DNA from: Prevotellaceae bacterium UBA7017
Lineage (GTDB): Bacteria; Bacteroidota; Bacteroidia; Bacteroidales; Bacteroidaceae
Direction of reading: 5' to 3'
NCBI GenBank assembly: GCA_002449535.1
Contig: DJWZ01000147.1
Coordinates: 1 to 26,820 of the forward strand
Length of the DNA stretch: 26,820 nt
The position numbers and the translations under genes are program-made. Position 1 is the stretch's first letter; the number at the start of each line of letters is the position of its first letter. Under the pieces are notes generated by a model. That model saw nothing but the letters and a program-made list of their open reading frames with translations, made no database searches and was not told the DNA's origin. Below, one piece after another: positions 25,827-26,820 of this stretch.

Positions 25827-26820
25827 ATGACACAAAAATTGAATTTCATCCGACCTTTTCTGCTCATGGTACTCATGCTGCCAGTTATCCCTGCAACAGC
25901 TCGTGAATGGGACGAACAACTCTATAAGCAAATAGAGCAAAGCATCCAGACGCCAACCATCAATGGCAAGGACTACGACATCACGAAGTTTGGTGCCAAT
26001 GCATCTGCCAATGCTGCAAAAAATCAGAAAGCCATACAAAAGGCTATCGATGAATGCACTAAAAATGGTGGCGGACGTGTCATAATACCTGCCGGACAGA
26101 CTTTTAAGACTGGCGCCATCCGCCTGAAGAGTCATGTCAATCTGCATGTAGAGCAGGATGCCGTGCTTCTCTTCGTCTTTCAACCGGAGCTATACCCTAT
26201 CGTAGAGACATCATGGGAAGGACTCCTCTGTTTCAATCTCTCACCATGCGTATATGCCTTCGAGGCTACAGACCTTGCCATTACCGGTAAGGGTGTTATC
26301 GATGGCGGTGGTTCTAACGAGAACTGGTGGTCATGGTGCGGAAAGCCGAAATACGGTTGGAAGAAAGGTATGCCACGCCAGCAGGATGAAAATGCACGTC
26401 CGCGTCTGCTTAAAAGCGGTGAGGACGGAGAACCTATGTATGATGAGAAAGGGCAGCGCAATCCCGTGCGTACCTTCGAGGCAAAGGACCTTCTGCGTCC
26501 TCAGTTGGTAAATTTCAACAAGTGCCAGCGCATACTCATGGAAGATGTTTCCCTGCTGCGTTCTCCTTTCTGGGTAATACATCCTCTGGAGTGTACGGAC
26601 CTTACAGTTCGTCGTGTAAAGATGATTAACGACGGCCCTAATGGTGACGGATGCGACCCGGAGTGCTGCGACCGTGTACTGATAGAGGATTGTTTCTTTG
26701 ACACTGGTGATGACTGCATCGCCATCAAGAGTGGACGCAATCGTGATGGACGCGAGCGCAACATGCCATCCCAAAATATCATAATCCGTAACTGCAAAAT
26801 GAAAAACGGACATGGTGGTG
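25827..26820 (+). CDS. GH28 polygalacturonase, exo-type (partial, runs off the window)
   Basis: 331 codons are visible, with no stop before the window ends. The start is the ATG at 25827, followed by a signal peptide (NFIRPFLLMVLMLPVIPATA). The N-terminal part has the typical opening YDITKFGANASANAAKNQKA and a strand with GVIDGGGSNENWW. GH28 catalytic positions are Asp274 in NGDGCDPE, Asp295-Asp296 in TGDDCIAIKSG, and His329 in NGHGG at the very edge. The N-x-DG-x-DPE form and the loop rich in Trp, Arg and Lys before it resemble bacterial exo-polygalacturonases of the PehX type, which remove units from chain ends. It differs clearly from the - strand GH28 (NTDG, GDDN), so the two probably have complementary roles. 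Confidence 0.93.
   Translation, partial: MTQKLNFIRPFLLMVLMLPVIPATAREWDEQLYKQIEQSIQTPTINGKDYDITKFGANASANAAKNQKAIQKAIDECTKNGGGRVIIPAGQTFKTGAIRLKSHVNLHVEQDAVLLFVFQPELYPIVETSWEGLLCFNLSPCVYAFEATDLAITGKGVIDGGGSNENWWSWCGKPKYGWKKGMPRQQDENARPRLLKSGEDGEPMYDEKGQRNPVRTFEAKDLLRPQLVNFNKCQRILMEDVSLLRSPFWVIHPLECTDLTVRRVKMINDGPNGDGCDPECCDRVLIEDCFFDTGDDCIAIKSGRNRDGRERNMPSQNIIIRNCKMKNGHGG

Noticed and set aside
25770..26183. A 137-codon - strand frame over the start of the second GH28 gene
   Set aside because: It covers the promoter, signal peptide and first strands of a clear GH28 protein on the + strand, so it is an antisense shadow.

Overview
The window looks like a chromosomal segment of a Bacteroidales bacterium, most probably a gut or rumen Prevotella. 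This rests on the SusC/SusD pair, a hybrid two-component system regulator, Bacteroidetes -7 boxes (TAnnTTTG), A-rich leaders instead of Shine-Dalgarno sites, and C-terminal tails of the 'KGLYIVNGKK' kind on secreted proteins. The species call is inference from gene content.

Left third (1-6230, all + strand): a tight housekeeping run. It starts with the C-terminal end of an M3 metallopeptidase that continues in frame, without a stop, into a deoxycytidylate deaminase. An S41 C-terminal processing protease follows. Then come four aromatic amino acid genes: prephenate dehydratase, a PLP aminotransferase, a DAHP synthase/chorismate mutase fusion and prephenate dehydrogenase. Together they cover entry into the shikimate pathway, chorismate to prephenate, and both branches to Phe and Tyr. 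A 13-bp hairpin at 6200-6230 closes the run and also serves the convergent gene.

Middle (6256-11520): a secreted protein of unknown function on the - strand is divergent from a 1290-residue hybrid two-component regulator. Consensus -33/-7 promoters are visible for both, with an imperfect 34-bp inverted repeat between them. The regulator has a sensor propeller, Y_Y_Y domain, membrane helix, DHp domain, receiver and AraC DNA-binding domain. It has no room for the ATP-binding kinase domain, and its H-box glutamate is replaced by lysine, so it looks unable to phosphorylate itself.

Right half (11510-26820): a pectin (homogalacturonan) utilisation locus. On the - strand, reading leftward from 18384, lie a large multi-domain CE8 pectin methylesterase, a GH28 polygalacturonase and a GH43 glycosidase, 12 and 23 bp apart. 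Divergent on the + strand are SusC, SusD and a lipoprotein with a beta-helix-like C-terminal half at the SusE position, then a terminator and a second, exo-type GH28 that runs off the window. The inferred scheme is methyl-ester removal by CE8, backbone cleavage by the two GH28 enzymes, side-chain removal by GH43, and oligosaccharide capture and import by the three outer-membrane proteins. The adjacent regulator probably senses a pectin fragment.

No tRNA, rRNA, insertion sequence, CRISPR array or gene-free stretch over 300 bases was seen.
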